From contig JAWDGP010004617.1 in NCBI GenBank assembly GCA_033675545.1, positions 155,001-219,000 of the forward strand: DNA of 64,000 nucleotides. The letters run 5' to 3'. Positions within the stretch are counted from its first letter, which is position 1; every line of letters begins with the position of its first letter. Made by a program: the position numbers and the translations under genes. Positions 1 to 59,308 of this stretch are shown one piece after another. Below the pieces are notes generated by a model. That model ran no database searches, had not been told where the DNA came from, and saw only the letters and a list, made by a program, of their open reading frames with translations. This DNA comes from Elysia crispata. Taxonomy: Eukaryota; Mollusca; Gastropoda; Plakobranchidae.

Positions 1-1409
1 AAAGATTATATAGAGTATTGCATTTGTATGGGTGTGGCTGTATGAGAATGTGTTTGCACATACCCCATTGTCATTTGTCAAGATTTAAAATGAGATTATG
101 AAATATGAAATTTGAAGTTTAACATTATCATTTTCTTAGCAATCATATTCAAAACTGAATGCAACTTTAATTTTTACTCAAAGACCACTTTTTTGGATGA
201 AACTCTAAGATTTTTTTGTTGTTAAAATTTTTCGATTGGTTTTTATTTTTATTTTCATTATTTCTTTTGTTTCTTAACTCATACACATCCCAGGATTAGC
301 CCTTGAGGCTACCTCAGTAGGAGCAGATTCTTAATTCTGCTTATCTCCAGGGCAAGATTAAATGAAAGGGTGAATTTCCTCTTTAAAACAAACATCAACA
401 CAAACTGCTAACTTCCTTTTGGGAGCAATTTCAGCCCTATCAGTCTAGCCTAGAAATAATTTCTTAGAGCAACAATTATGGCAATGTTGATATAAACAAA
501 AAAAAAAAGAAAGGGAAAAAATGTGTGATGGTATGATAAGAGAATATTTGCTCAAATAAAGTTGCCAATGGAACAATAATAAAACTTCTTTTGTTTCGAA
601 CATTTGATTTAGTTCTAAAGTTTTGTGCTTGGTTTGTCAGTAATTAATTTTAGTCTCACCGATTTTTTCTGAAATTAATCTTTTCTATTTTTTTTTCTTT
701 TGCATGTGGTTGTTATGTGTTTATGTTTATCCTTTTCAAAAGAAACCTTTAGATGACCTAAATTAGATGAAATGGAAAGGCATGAAGGAAATCTCTAAAA
801 GAGTCATTGCTTTCTTTAATAATTAAGCGTTTTTCTTCTTCTGTTTTTTCAAGCTCAGTATTATTTTTATTATTATTATTTTTTTTAATTAAAAAAAAAT
901 ATTTTTTCAACAAAAAATGCGTGTTGTGCAGGACTTTGGTTTGACAAAATGTTGTGGCAGTCTGCACAAGTTAATCTGCATACAGGTTGCCTATGTAAAG
1001 GAATGCAAGCGTACAGGCTAATCATCAGAGTGAACTCAATCAAGTTGAAACTTCTTTGAGTAGCAGTGCAGTTGTTTTATTCTCATGAAAGTTACTTGCG
1101 TTGTTGTAACCTTCTATTTAGAGTGCAAAAAAAAAAAGTGAAATAGCCCTCATTCAGAAAATATTTTTTTTTTGAGAAGAAAGAGTTGGAAAAAACTACT
1201 CCAGAGCATTTGCATGTTTTTATTTGCATGGTGTCAATAACTTTTGATGAGGTAAGACTATCATTCAAATCTCTTGGTATACAATACTGACAAATTACAT
1301 GACTGTGTTATTTCTCTTGCCTTCCCCTCTCCTCTGACTCAATGAACCTCCAATCCCCTTGTCTGTGCATGCGCCATCACACTGCCTCATACCTCTGGCC
1401 TTGATGCAG
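1..1409. other. Intron sequence upstream of the first visible furin exon
   Basis: AT-rich sequence with poly-T and poly-A runs and no convincing exon on either strand. Short open frames here are low-complexity. The phase of the exon at 1410 requires coding sequence upstream, so at least the right part is intron. Confidence 0.6.
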
Positions 1410-7793
<6,384 letters not shown>

Positions 7794-9457
7794 CACTTGG
7801 GAGACCCAGACCACATAGTATTTTTCGAACAGAGAAAATTTTCTCTGAAAAAGCAGGGAAGAAAAATGGCTTACCATGCAATATTATATGCATGGTTACT
7901 GGAATTTAACTTAATGTGAAGGAATTTGAATATATTTATGGAGATGCTCATGCACCAAATTTTTAGCTTCACCTCACAAAAGAAAGAAGGTCAATGATAC
8001 CTGATTCAAAACATTTCACTGTATTATGAAGAAAATGATAGATTATCCACAAGAATACAAAATTCATTTTTAATTATTCAATGTCTTTTTTCACAAAGGT
8101 AAATTCAGTTCCAAGACTGAAGTTAGTACATGGGGTTTGGACCAAAGTTTGTTATTGCAATCAGTTGTGAAGGAGAATCAATATAAATGTAGACCCTAAT
8201 CTTCAGTTGTCCTCAGTGACTAATATTCATCTTTTACTTCATGCTAAAATATTAGAGGACAAGGGCTGCACATAAATGTTTAACTCAAAGCTTTAAACTT
8301 GCATTTATTTAATATATTTGCTCTTTGAGGGGAATAACTTGCCTGGTCTGTGGCCTTTCTTTCTTTTCTTTTTCTTCTTTTTTGCAATACTAGGCACACA
8401 TATGCGTATAAGTATATACATTTTTATAACTGTAAGTTTGACTGGCAAGATTCATCTTATAGGACCTCCTCTTTTACTCTTCATGCTTTCCCTCTGTTTT
8501 TTCTCTTCTTTTTCTTTATCAATATATTGCCCAATGTCTATCTTGCTTCTTTGTGCTATCAAATTATCCTCACTCTTATTTTTTAAAAAATTATTTTCTA
8601 CTTCCCTTCTCCCTTTCCTCTCTCCAACACTGTGCTTATTCCTTGTTCTCTGTCTGCTGTTCTCTGTATCTATCTTGACTTCCCTCCCACCTTTACAGAC
8701 AGGAACAAGTGTGTTTTACTTAGTAAACCAGAAGGCCTAGTTTGCTCTTAGTGTCAAACAGCTCAAAAAGCGAACAATTACATATTCTTGTTAATTTTCA
8801 ATATTTCCCCTTCTAAGATGAAGGAAAATGAGAAAGTTTCAACTCACTTGCGGCAGAGGACAGGAGGTGGAAACCCCTAAAAATCCTTTTTCAGTGGCCC
8901 TATCTTAACCTTGTAAAAATCTTGGGCAGTCTGTCTTTTCAAGAGAAGGTAATCATTTTACAGAAGTAATTTTTAGCAAATTTGCTTTTTATCTCCAATT
9001 TATCGTGGCTTTCATAACTAGACCAATACCTAAGCCCCATTTGATAAACAGCTCTGTGGAAGTAATTTATTCAATTGAAGGAGTTTGATCCTTTTTTTTT
9101 TTTTTTTTAATATTTTCTTAGTATTACGTCCCTTTCTAAAATGTCTTCAGAATCTTGATCGCATGCATTTTTTTAAAATGACGTCAGAAAGTCTTCTTAA
9201 TTTTAACTGAAGTTTAAAAAAAGTATTAAAGAAAAAGTAATGGCACAAGTGCTTTTAATGCTCTCAAAGTTTGTTTTTCAACTAATGGGAGTGTCAATAA
9301 TCTACAGATATGTGACACATGAATTGTTCAGTCGCAAGTGAGTTAAATCAAGCAAAAATGATCCCTCTGAGTTGAAGATGTATATATTTCCAACACTTGC
9401 ATTGTAAAAATGAATATACATAGTAATGTACTTACTTATTTTAAATTTTTTTGCATT

Positions 9458-9463
9458 AATAAA
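9458..9463 (+). terminator. Candidate AATAAA polyadenylation signal (furin, proximal)
   Basis: AATAAA on the coding strand, 1.66 kb after the furin stop codon. It is one of several candidates. Confidence 0.35.
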
Positions 9464-12400
9464 TTGATTTGAAACTTTTCTTTGTATGATACAAATTTTG
9501 CTGCATGATGTATATATAATTCTTTAAATCAAACTTTGTGTAATTGTGTCTAAATGTTGTATCTAGCATATGAGCAGGTGTTCAAAGCTGCAATGAACAA
9601 AAATTGAGTGGAGTTATATTCACTTTTTATTTTGGAAATTTTCTTTTGAAGTTTCATTTTAAACTGCTAATTCAAATGCTGATAGGAACTTTTATTGAGT
9701 GAAAAGAAAGTATAAACTGCATACTGGAGTGGAACTTTTTTTAGCTTAAGAGTGTATGACAATCTTATTAAAAAAAAGAAGTAAAGAATTTTAAAATCTG
9801 CATAATTGCTTTTAAAAAGAAAACCAAATTATACAACAATTTATGCAATAAGTGTTAATACGCTTTCAGAATGACAGGTTAGAACTTTTGAGTTCTACTT
9901 TTACACTCTTTGCTCTCTGTGAAATTTGTCTTTTTTTTTTAAACAGATTAAGAATACAAGGCGCAGCTAAAGGAATTTATTCAATTTAACTCGCCTGGTT
10001 TGCTCCCTTCAAGACACTTTCTGTAGGAATTTTAAAACTTGAGCCAAGGGTAGAGAGTGCAATGAAAGCACAGCTCTGGAGTCTAGAGTTCTCCAAACAT
10101 GAAATGAAGGTTGTTGATTTTTATGTTCTCAGGATGAAAATCATATATTATAACCAATCTGAAAGAGAATTAAACTTCATTTCATCAATTAATTATTTTT
10201 CTGTAATGTTTTGATGCATTTGCCTTGATTATTTCTTTTGTTGTGATCTCTTTCACCGATTTAATAAGGATTAAAACTGCAGGTCGAGAAAATTTCACCA
10301 TTTGAGTTTGAACATAACCAGTGGCTTTTTGTGTGAAGTGATTTAAATCAAAACCTTGATATCTATGCTGATCACTACCTATTTTAAAATTATGTGCTTA
10401 AAAATATTCTGTGCAATTTGTATATTTGCATGGGGGAAAAAATCTCGGATCAATAGATGCCTATCCTAGTTGTGAACTTATATGCTGCCTTTAATAGTTT
10501 TAAGTACTAGTATAAAATTTAAGCGAGTTAGCAATGCTATCACAATATAATCTCAACTCTTGATGAATGTCTTAGACAGTTCATAAGATATTTAAGCTAT
10601 AGATCAGCATTAGACTCTACTTTATTGCGATGTATAAAGAAACAGATTTACAATTATTGAAACCAATGTAGACCAGATACAGTTTTGGCTGTAAGCCAGC
10701 CAGTATAGTGAAGTTAACAGACTTGGCACAGATTTCTGTATCTATTCATAAAATTTAATGCATTATAAAGGTTTTTGAATTGATGTCTGCAATTCTTTGA
10801 TATTCTTATTTGTAGCAGTATATGAAGGTCAAAAGAAGCTGGAATTGAATAAGCTTATAAGATAAAAATGAAAAGAATTACATCCTTTTGTGATGGTAAA
10901 TTTTTTTTGTTTTTACAACTTGCATTCTGTCCTAAAGGGCTGTATTGATCTGCTCAATTATTCTGTGTCAGACGTGTTGATTTGCTTAAGTAAAGTGAGA
11001 GATGAAGATACAAGAGAGGAAGCTTTGAGGAATGAGGAATTCATTATTTTCAATTGAGTAATAAATAGTCTTTTATTTAAGTTTTAAAATCATGTCGATT
11101 TGTGGAGGATGTTGATGATAATAGTATGTACCTTTGTGCTTATGTGCTCAAATTCACAGTGGTTATCATGGTGATTCTCACAAAGTTTTGCGCTTTTATT
11201 TTTTTTGTCTCTTTTATTAGACATTTAAATGATTAACTTTGAAATAAAAGACAGATATAGCTTTTACTGTAACTAAGTCATGCTAATGAAGTGCTGTAAA
11301 CCAAACAATATGAAGTTCTAGCAATGTTTTCCATGTATAATTCATTGACAAGATTCGGTGCTTCCATCATGTAGCAGTAATTCAGTATAAAGTCATCAAT
11401 TAGATTTTTGAATTCATATTTGTGCTTGTTTCATGAGCTGCTCTCGTTTCAGGCTAACTTATAATTACCAGTATGGATTAAGCAAGTTTTTTTTTGCAAA
11501 CCTGTATATTTAATTTATCCATTTTGGTTTATTGTCTTTTTGGAATTAGAATAACATAATCTTGTATAACAGGAGCATTTATGAATATCTTGGCAAGAGA
11601 TTAAAATGTATTAGTTTTGTTATGATCATGACAAGTTTTTTTTTTGGAAACTTTCTCTTTATCCCCCCTCTCTCCCCCACCCCTAATCAAAAACCTGCAA
11701 GAAACGCTAGTCACATTTTTTGTTTTAGTTTGTTTTTTTTTTCTATAAAGATCTACACAATCTTTCTATTTATATGCATTTTTCCGACTTTGTTTAAATT
11801 CATTTTGTCTTCATCCACAAAATGAGTGGAAGTTGAACACACTTAAAGCAGAATTTTTGTTTCATATAGATGCAACATTGATTTGCCTATCCAGCAAATT
11901 ATCACTAACAGGAGATGAAATTTCTTGTTCAACCAGCCATGGATTTTTTAAGTTTTAAGTTTCTTCAAACATTTCAAAAACTTAGGGCATCTTGAAACAT
12001 AAGGTGATAATTTTATTGTGAATTTTAGTCATAATACTTTTTGATAGCCGTTTATGCTTTTTTTTTTTTTTTTAAACCTTTTTTATACATTATTTTTTTA
12101 ACTACCTCACTCATGCAATAATGCAATGTTGTAAGCATGTATATTGTCTTTGTTTGGTACAATTATATGATAAGACACACTTGGTTGTGTGTGTCTGTGT
12201 ATGCGGATTCATCCTTGCAGCTCTTTACTTGGCCATCCAAGTTTAATTTAAATGGCTGATCATGCCCAAGTGATGGATGGTTTGAGTTTATTTTTTTTTC
12301 AATTGAATTGGATATCATAAGATGATGGATGATGTGTTTTTTGTTCGTTTTATAGTCTGTTTTCACAGATGAGAGGAGCAAGTTTGATAGCAAAATTTTA

Positions 12401-12996
12401 AAAGTTAATATGAAAACAAGAGTTTAAATTTTGTTTAGAGAGCTGACATTTCTCGTGTGTGGATTTTTTCTTACCTTTATGAGCTTATAAAAGTTACTTT
12501 TCTTTTTCTTGGCACCACATTTGACATAATTTAACTATCTTCATGTAATACATTTGTCAAAACTTTTGATTCCCTTTAACTCTCCTTGCTGTCTCAATTG
12601 TCATCACTACTCAGAGTACCAGTATCCAGGGTCTGTGTAGCTAATCTTTGCATATTATTAGAAATAAATCAATAGTCCTGCTGATAATGCTGTCAAAACA
12701 GTTTTGTGCATAGCTGTTACAGCAATTGCTTTTAAATGCAGAACATTGCAGTTAAGTTTTAGATAGAGAGTTGCAGATTTTTACCTTCACTCTTCAAAAA
12801 GCTTTATGTTGAGTATTGTCTTTTAGTCAAGCATGGCTTATTACTTTCTTGTAATAGTCATATAGAATAAACTGGATATAGCTGTGACATTTACTCAATT
12901 TATGTATCTGTAATTGTTTTGTTAAATTTGTTTATGAGTTCATCAAGTCTGTTCGGCACAGTTTGTGGACAGTATTTATGAAGACATACTTGAGAA

Positions 12997-13002
12997 AATA
13001 AA
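12997..13002 (+). terminator. Candidate AATAAA polyadenylation signal (furin, distal)
   Basis: AATAAA followed within 40 bp by a T/G-rich stretch (ggttattctgtag, then gggctgtctggcg). A second AATAAA lies at 12866-12871. This is a plausible distal end of a long 3' UTR. Confidence 0.3.
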
Positions 13003-13939
13003 TGGTTATTCTGTAGTAACAATTCGGGCTGTCTGGCGTTTATGTTATTGGTATTTAATGTTTACGTATACACAAGTATAATCCACTCAAAGTCAACACC
13101 TTTAATGGAAACTGTTGCTTAAAGCTAATTGTTTGGGAGTCCTTTTTTGATAAATCTTTACATTTCATTATTTGCAATGGTTAATCATCTAATTGACTTT
13201 ACCCAGATCTTTGTACAATTCTTACTAGCTGATACTGGGATTAGTAACTTGTAGAAAATTTTTTTTTTCTGGTTTTCTGACAAAATTTTTTATTTGTTAC
13301 ACCTCCTTTAAATGTTTTTAAAAAAAATGTCCAATATGTGCAAACTTAATTTCGCCAAATATATACAGGCATTTTATAGAAACTAAAAAAAGTAATCAGA
13401 TTTGTAATTCTCAATATTACTAAAATACAATTTTAAGTTATATTACTATTTCTATGAACAAATTATTCACTTGGTTATTTCTTACAAGTCTATTCAGATA
13501 GAAATATTCAAAACAAATTTTCTTCATCTTGAAGAAATTTCTTTTTTAAAAAACTGCCAAATATGAGCCTAAGTACAATAAATTATTCATGCTAATGTTA
13601 CTTGTATCTCTTTTGGAAGAAAAATTTAGCGGCTCAATCATCAAACTATTCGCTTGATTGCTCTACAATATTGACGATATCCTGAATCAATTTCAGTAAG
13701 AGTTACCTTCCTTTAATGCATGACAAACACAGCCTAGACCTAAGTTAACTAGTTGATTTTTAATGTAGAGTACTTAGACGGAAAATGATAAGTTTTATAC
13801 ATGTATCTACGCTTTGAGCAATTATTAGTTTAAATCTAGACATTATAAAGGCCCTAAAGGGTTAAGAAAAATATTATGTAAAGAAACGCATGTGTATGAT
13901 TTGTTTCAAGCCACATTTCATTTCCATGGGAGACACATA

Positions 13940-14634
13940 TTAGACCTGGATGTTGGATGTAAGGCACGATATGATTGCCTGAAAATTAAGAATGCATTGA
14001 GTCTAGGGCGAAGCCCTGGTAGAGGGTCAGGGGAGTACTGAAGCATTTCCATCACAAGTGATGCCCGAAACCCTGTCTCCTTGCACATTTTCCAACACTT
14101 ATATCAATTTATATTAATAATGAACATTTTGTCACCTTATTTACATCCCCAACAATAATGAAACCTCCATCATAATCCGAGAGGTACTCACTGCCATCAA
14201 AACTTTTTTTCTAATTCTATTTTCTCTAGTTTTCAGATTATCCGTCTGATCAATGTGCTGTTCAGTCATCATGAAATCAATCCAAGATCTAGATGTCAAT
14301 CCATGATATGTCTATCTTCTAATGGTTTCTTAATCACTCTTCACTGATCTAAGTTTGCATTTTAACACTGTAGTGTAGAAACTGGAAAAACACCCAGAAA
14401 GAAAAATCTTGGCCTCGCTTGGCCAATGTCGAGAGGTCATGGTTACAATTAATTTTTGCATTTCTACTTAGATTCAGGCAATCATTGCCAGAATGTCGGC
14501 ATTCACAAATTATAAGTTGGGTGGAATTCAGGCTCGGCAATTGATTCGCACCCAATTTGATTACATTATTATTATTAGGTTTTTTGCAGGAAAATTTCCC
14601 TACTGCATGATTGCCTGAAAACATCCAGGTCTAA
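13940..14634. mobile_element. Short inverted-repeat element, possible MITE
   Basis: TTAGACCTGGATGTT at 13940-13954 recurs as its exact reverse complement at 14620-14634. The 15-mer atgattgcctgaaaa occurs next to both ends in the same orientation (13971-13985 and 14607-14621). The interior has a GC-richer segment (gcgaagccctggtagaggg near 14008). No transposase frame is seen and no clear target-site duplication was found, so the class is unknown. Confidence 0.5.
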
Positions 14635-15024
14635 CTACCTAAAAAAATAACAGAAAGGCACCCGTATCGCTCTGTAATATCAGCTGGCCGAGATTTCTTG
14701 ACTGTCTTTGGTATACTTTCTTTTTCACCCTCTGTCGGTGCCTCAAGAGAAAGCGAATTTGCATAATTAAATGTATAAAGTGCCATGAATTTGAGTTTAC
14801 AGGTGATATCATCCATTTCTTAATATTTGTGCCAGTAAATTGAGGCTTTTGCAAAACAATGGTATTATATGTACTACTTGGGATCAAGAGAGAGAGAGAG
14901 AGAGAGAGACTAGGGAGGGCAAACTTGGTCAGTGCAGACAGAAACACCCAAAGTACATGAAGGATAGCGAGAAAGGGAGAAAGGAAGAAGTCACATAGAA
15001 AGAAAGGTTACTTAGGGGGGGGAG

Positions 15025-15026
<2 letters not shown>

Positions 15027-15067
<41 letters not shown>
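15027..15067. repeat. (GA)n microsatellite
   Basis: A GA repeat of about 20 units after a G-rich run. A shorter GA tract lies at 14887-14909. Confidence 0.95.
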
Positions 15068-15069
<2 letters not shown>

Positions 15070-18000
15070 CTCGTAAACACAGGTGATATTGTGGCTGGAC
15101 AGAGGATAAATTACTGTGGAAAGATCATAATTCGAATTGTATTTGTAATTGTATGGGAATGGATTAAATTTTCGAATTATGAGTATTTGCATTACAAAAA
15201 TGGGCATAATAGAATCTACGACTCGTCGAGTGAGTGTGTACTGTGCCTGCGACCCTCCCCTTCCCCGTCCCTATCTGTATCAGTACAGATTTGCTACTGG
15301 CACTTAATTGTTAGTGCATCCGCTCCCGTCTTGATTTGTTAACCTATCATCTTGAAAAATTCAGTTTATGAGAATATTATGAGAATAATCAGACTTTCGT
15401 TTTTGAGGTTTCCACTGTAATTGGTTTTGTTACTAAGGCTGAATGGGAAATTTCTAGTCTCTTCTTTCTGTGTCCCTGGTTTGTATAAATTATTCTACAG
15501 TAAAAAAAAACCAAACCAACAAGAATTTAAAAGATTTCTCTCCTGCATTTTCAGGAGCAATAGACCTAGGTCTAGATCTAAGCAAGATTGTTACATCTGG
15601 CAGAGACTTCTAAAGAATTACATAGAAATTAAGTTCTAGACAGCGCTTTGACTGTGATATTTATTTAATATGCATATCCAGCTTTGCAAGAGTAGAATCC
15701 AGGCAAAATTTAACTTCTGTTGTCAGTTTTTAGTGTAGAACAGTGATATATAAATTCATAATCTATGAACTATGCATCTCTTTAAATTCTTAATCTTTGG
15801 TAAAAGACTGTCAGGAAATCAAGGCGCTTAACTATCGCTGACTTTTTTTTAGGAATATAAATCTATGCTCAGCTTCGCTATAAAGCTTTTGGCACATTTC
15901 CATCCTTCTATTGTCTCAGTGTGTAAAGGCCAGCCTTTGCTTTCTCAACACATAGGAGTTGCATCAATATCAATAAAGGTACATTACTACATGTACCACA
16001 CTGGTAGTGTTACTGTTGCCTAGTGAGATAGCGTAATTGTGCATAAATTTGTTAGACTTTGTGACCCAAAACTAAATTTACAGAAAAGGTTTAAGTTACC
16101 TCTGTTTACTGAACACCATTGTAGGGATGGTAGAAGCAAACATAAAAGGATTAAAGGGCACTAGATGCATACAAACTTTCAACAATAAAAAGAGAAACAA
16201 ATTAAGGCTGTCACTAGCATTGGATCATCATTTGATTTAATCAATTCCCATTCATCTAATTTAAAATGTTTTCAGTTTTCATTGAAGTAACAGGAACTAA
16301 GCAAGAAACTAACTTTTTCACAATTATAATAATTTTGAAGTCTAGCCAAATTGATTTTGACAAACATTTGGAATTAACCATGTCCATTCAAATTTTCTGC
16401 TTTAAAAAAAAATTAGGGGACTTCAGGTGCAATTTAGTGAACATTGATTGGCACTGAATATTGGGCATTTTAGAACTTGATAAACTGTAACTATACAAAA
16501 AAAAGGAGAAAAAAAGGCTTGAACTTTCCAACATATATGTTCAGTATCAGGCACATTTCCAAGCAGTTTTGACTCTTTTACACAATAGAAAATAAGTCAA
16601 TTAAAAGTTATTCAAAGAAAATAACAGACAAAAAAAATTCACATTTTATTTCACGTTTTACATTTCAACAAATGCAGATTAGACAAAATAAAAAATATAA
16701 AACACCAAAAGTCTAAAAATATTCAATTAAAAAAAAAAAAAGCAAAAAATACAAGCTATATCATGACTGATTAAAGTAGTGAGTGGTATTTGCTTACACT
16801 TCCATTAACATAATTTATAAGTGGAGCAAATGATTTAATTTAACTTTCGGTTTCCTATAACATATCTGAATGAAGTTCTCAATGCAGAAATGAAATAAGA
16901 CCAAGGAAAACTGGTTACTGATTCTGGTTTATTGTTAATTCATTTCACAGCTATATCCCCCAAGTTCCCAAAACTAAATGTTACAATAATAGACAATCAT
17001 AGAAAGATATAAAAGCTACAAATGAGATATTTTTAATATTTAATTATCTTCTTATGTTCAGCTTGGAATGCATTAGCCTAGAAGCTTACACAGATAGATT
17101 CAAAGCACATTTGGGCTGAGTTAAGGTTAACAGATTTGTTAAAACAATGATCTCTCTAAACAACTTTGTTCTCAGGCTCCTACAATACAAGTGTTTGAAT
17201 TATACCAAAAACAGTTTTACCTCAATAATTAAAAAATATAGGCACTAAATATTCAGCAATATTTACTACATTCAGACAAGTCACCTTCATACTTTCCTAA
17301 AATATTTAATTGTCACAGAAGGCCTCCAATTTGTAAATCTAACTCTTTTCATCAGTCCTTTTGTCCACTTAGACTACTGAGTCTAAAAAAGAGTAGAACA
17401 GATGGGTCAGCCTTGCCTAAAGTTGCTGATTATCTTTGTGTAGGCCAAATCATGCTATAAAAAATATTTACGAGACAAAAATAAGGTGGTTACATGTTAT
17501 GTGAATATGTTGACATGCACTGGCACATTTCAAATTTAATTTTTATAGTAGTGGTACGAATTTGGACATTTAGCTGAATTTGCAAAAACAACTTATTCTC
17601 ACATATTCAATTTTTTTCAAAATTTGAGTTATCTGAGCTTATTTTCAATTTATCATCCTGTGTGATTGATGACATAAAAACACTGTTGAACTGACTAAAC
17701 GCATAGGGATGTTTCAAGAAAAATTTCTGTATTGCTTTGGATTGCAATCAATAATAATGCATCAAAAGATATCCAGCCCACAATAGCAAGTGCTATACCA
17801 AAATTGAACCATGCATGAAAACAATTCACCAGAATTTTGCCAGTCAATACTTGTTTAAAGTTTTTCTTCCAGTCTTTGCCACAATTAAAAAAAAACATAG
17901 TTGGTGTACAGCCTAAAAGAGATAATATCCATTTGAACAGCTTTTATCAGACTTTGCTTATAGTCAAGCCTTATTCAGGTGGAAGATTTCACTAAGCTTA

Positions 18001-18211
18001 AACAAAGTTCTCCATGCAAGATCATGATGAAATGGAAAGTGTCTTCATAACAAAAATTTCACTTCAAAGCTCACTCATTTTTAATTGTATTCAAATTACT
18101 TATCAATTGGCAATACATCATTGAATTTCATTAAATGTGCATATAATTAAATGTGGAAACATTGGGTGGATACAAAAATAATGCAAAAGTCCATAAAACA
18201 ACTGCTGTCAA

Positions 18212-18217
18212 TTTATT
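18212..18217 (-). terminator. Candidate AATAAA polyadenylation signal for RIF1
   Basis: AATAAA on the - strand 109 bases after the RIF1 stop. A second candidate is at 16650-16645, followed by a T-rich stretch. Confidence 0.5.
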
Positions 18218-18325
18218 TCAGCAATTCATTAAAAAAATTACAGATTAAAGACAAAAATGAATTTATACAAGGCATTCAAATTATTTTTTTCTTATATTCT
18301 TGATAAGAAATTTTTTAAAATTGCA

Positions 18326-57214
<38,889 letters not shown>

Positions 57215-57225
57215 CTCTGGTATAT

Positions 57226-58802
57226 CTGCAAAGTTAGTAAACGTGAAAAAAAAATTGCAATAATTTTCAAAAAATATGCTGACCCGATGCTGACTCAGTG
57301 ACTGATGGTAAAATTAATGCAAAAACAGGCACACACGAAAAAAAAAAAATGCCCATAATATTAATAGATTATTAATACCCTTTGTATGCAGGTTCCACAT
57401 CCAATCCCTGCTGAAGCTCCATAAAAGGTGTGAAAGTAATGTACTTTGAAAGTTTGAGTTTGATGACTTATTTTTTTCCAAAATGTTAACCGATTCAAGA
57501 ATAACTCCACTGTTAGTCTTCTAGTGCAAAACATAAATCAATATGTTAAGCTTTTGACTGTCCATACTGGTCCAAACCATTTTATAAGCCACAACTGGGA
57601 CCATAGGACTGCAAAAGTGTTTAGGATTGGTGCTCCCTTTGTAGCTAATTTTGCTGAAGTTGGTTCCAAAACCTGGGATATATCAGTGGACCTGGTGTTG
57701 AAGTCGAAATTGAAGAAACTTTATTTGTATGTCGTAGATGGAGCTTGGGCGTGTATTAGATCAAACTTCGCTGTTCAGTAGCATCAAGCAAGTTTCTAAA
57801 AAAATGCTTCATGGTGGCCTTGATGGTGACATAGACGCAGACATGCCTACCCAGAGAAACGGTTTTGAGGAACACCAACACCAAAAATGAGGAACATGAG
57901 ATGAAAATGAGGAACAAACCTAAAGGTGACCGCAACTGGTATTTGCTTCAAGTTTTTAAAGAGAAAATTACCACACTCACCTATTTACAATATATACACT
58001 ATATACAAGTCATCTGGAAGTGGAAGCAGCTTACTGGCTGGACTGAAGGGACCTAGAGTTATAAATTTATGATGTTAGATATGTAGGCCTATACACATTT
58101 TTGTTGTTGTTGAATCATCTAGTGTGTGGTTAAACAATGCAAGAGCAAAGTCCTTGACCTGGTTGTAGATTAGCCAAAGATCGCCGTAGCCCGGCTATTT
58201 GTTTTATAACTTAACTTATGAATCGGAATGCACTCGCAGACTCATTACAAAACAAACAAAAAAAGTTTAAGAAAGAGAGAGACAGCCATACAGTCACCGA
58301 ATACACCTGCGAAAACTTAGGAGATGTTAAACACTATCCCTTTCCTTACTATACGATAACAGCCACTAACGTTGAATCCTCGACAAAAAATCGATGGTTC
58401 GATGGCTGTAAATTGTAGATTTATTCCAACATGTCGACTACAAGCATCTACAAGAAATAATTAAGATAAAACAAAGAAATTACAATGACAAAAACAAACA
58501 AACAAACAAACAAAAAAAAAAAAACACAACTGGAACCACAGTGAACAGTAACAAACAAAAATGAAAATTTGACGCAGTTAAAAGCTTACTAACAGCCTTT
58601 ATTTATTTAATTGATCTAGATCTAGATCTTGTTTTCAATAGAGGTGCGAGTACAGTACTAGGGACCTTAGTTGAATTGAAAATTTGTCAGATTTTTTTTA
58701 CTTAATATCTTCGAGAACCGTCTAATCAAAGTTAAGACGAAAAAAAAATACCATCGTTCGAACGCTTTCCTAGCTCTATGGAAAACAAAACCGAACATTT
58801 AC
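57226..58802. other. Probable RIF1 first intron
   Basis: Lies between the probable first exon and the ATG exon. Two + strand open frames (57524-57781 and 57865-58056) are not recognisable and have no supporting splice or homology evidence. A (CAAA)n tract lies at about 58490-58524. Confidence 0.4.
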
Positions 58803-59260
58803 CTACGAAAGTAGTTCCACGACTTAGGAGATTATACCTCAGATAGGAATCGTCGGCCTGACTAAGGCCTGCCTTCTACTCCTGGCTTTGAGACTACTCA
58901 ACTAGGCCTAACGTTGGACCTTTTTTTTTTACTAGGGGCCTTGGCTCATTCAGTTCGCAAGAACCTTAAGGGACGTTCAACTCCATTAAAAAATTTATCT
59001 CCTCTACAGCACCACACCGAGGCCCAGACTAAGGTAAAGTCGGTCCGGACGATGACTAATAAGCGTTGACTGCGGCTATCATCTCCTAAATGCAGGCTAC
59101 GCAACATTATCATTGCCTTGGCATAGGGTTGCCGAGTGTGTTTCTTTTAACTCGGACTACGCGACCTGTGTAGTAGCCTAAGGCATGGCACGAGAAAGAC
59201 GAGCACGGTCATCAACGGCGTTTAACGCGAAAATGCAAAAGGCTAAGGTGTGTTGTTACT
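58780..59260. promoter_or_regulatory. Putative RIF1 promoter region
   Basis: GC-richer and CpG-richer than its surroundings, directly upstream of the probable first exon. It contains tttaacgcgaaaa at 59221-59233, which resembles an E2F site. No TATA box is assigned. Confidence 0.3.
58803..58930 (-). other. RIF1: Probable RIF1 non-coding first exon (5' boundary approximate)
   Basis: A good donor on the - strand, TTCGTAG|gtaaat, has its exon end at 58803 within a locally GC-richer block. Joined to the acceptor at 57226 (tttgcag), it gives a continuous leader with an in-frame TAG about 30 codons before the ATG at 57214 and no earlier in-frame ATG. The transcription start cannot be placed by eye. 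Confidence 0.4.
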
Positions 59261-59308
59261 GACTCAGTGACTGTGCACGAGGACTGGTCAACCTGTAAAG
59301 TCGGTCCG
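59035..59308. repeat. Dispersed direct repeat upstream of RIF1
   Basis: taaagtcggtccgg occurs at 59035-59048 and 59295-59308, followed in each by a similar segment (acgatgact or tcgataact). Confidence 0.6.

Larger units (their letters stand above)
7794..13020 (+). other. Probable long furin 3' UTR and downstream DNA
   Basis: No coding exon is visible on either strand in these 5.2 kb. The stretch is AT-rich with many short T runs and pyrimidine tracts (8360-8690). Candidate polyadenylation signals are at 9458-9463, 12866-12871 and 12997-13002. How far the transcript extends cannot be decided from sequence alone. Confidence 0.4.
13021..18190. other. Intergenic region between convergent furin and RIF1
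   Basis: No exon could be supported on either strand. The region contains an inverted-repeat element (13940-14634), GA tracts (14887-14909 and 15027-15067) and AT-rich DNA. Part of 16.6-18.2 kb may be distal RIF1 3' UTR, since an AATAAA on the - strand lies at 16650-16645. Confidence 0.55.

Noticed and set aside
57524-58056. Two adjacent + strand frames in the probable RIF1 first intron
   Set aside because: In different frames with stops between, no recognised family, and no convincing splice sites joining them.
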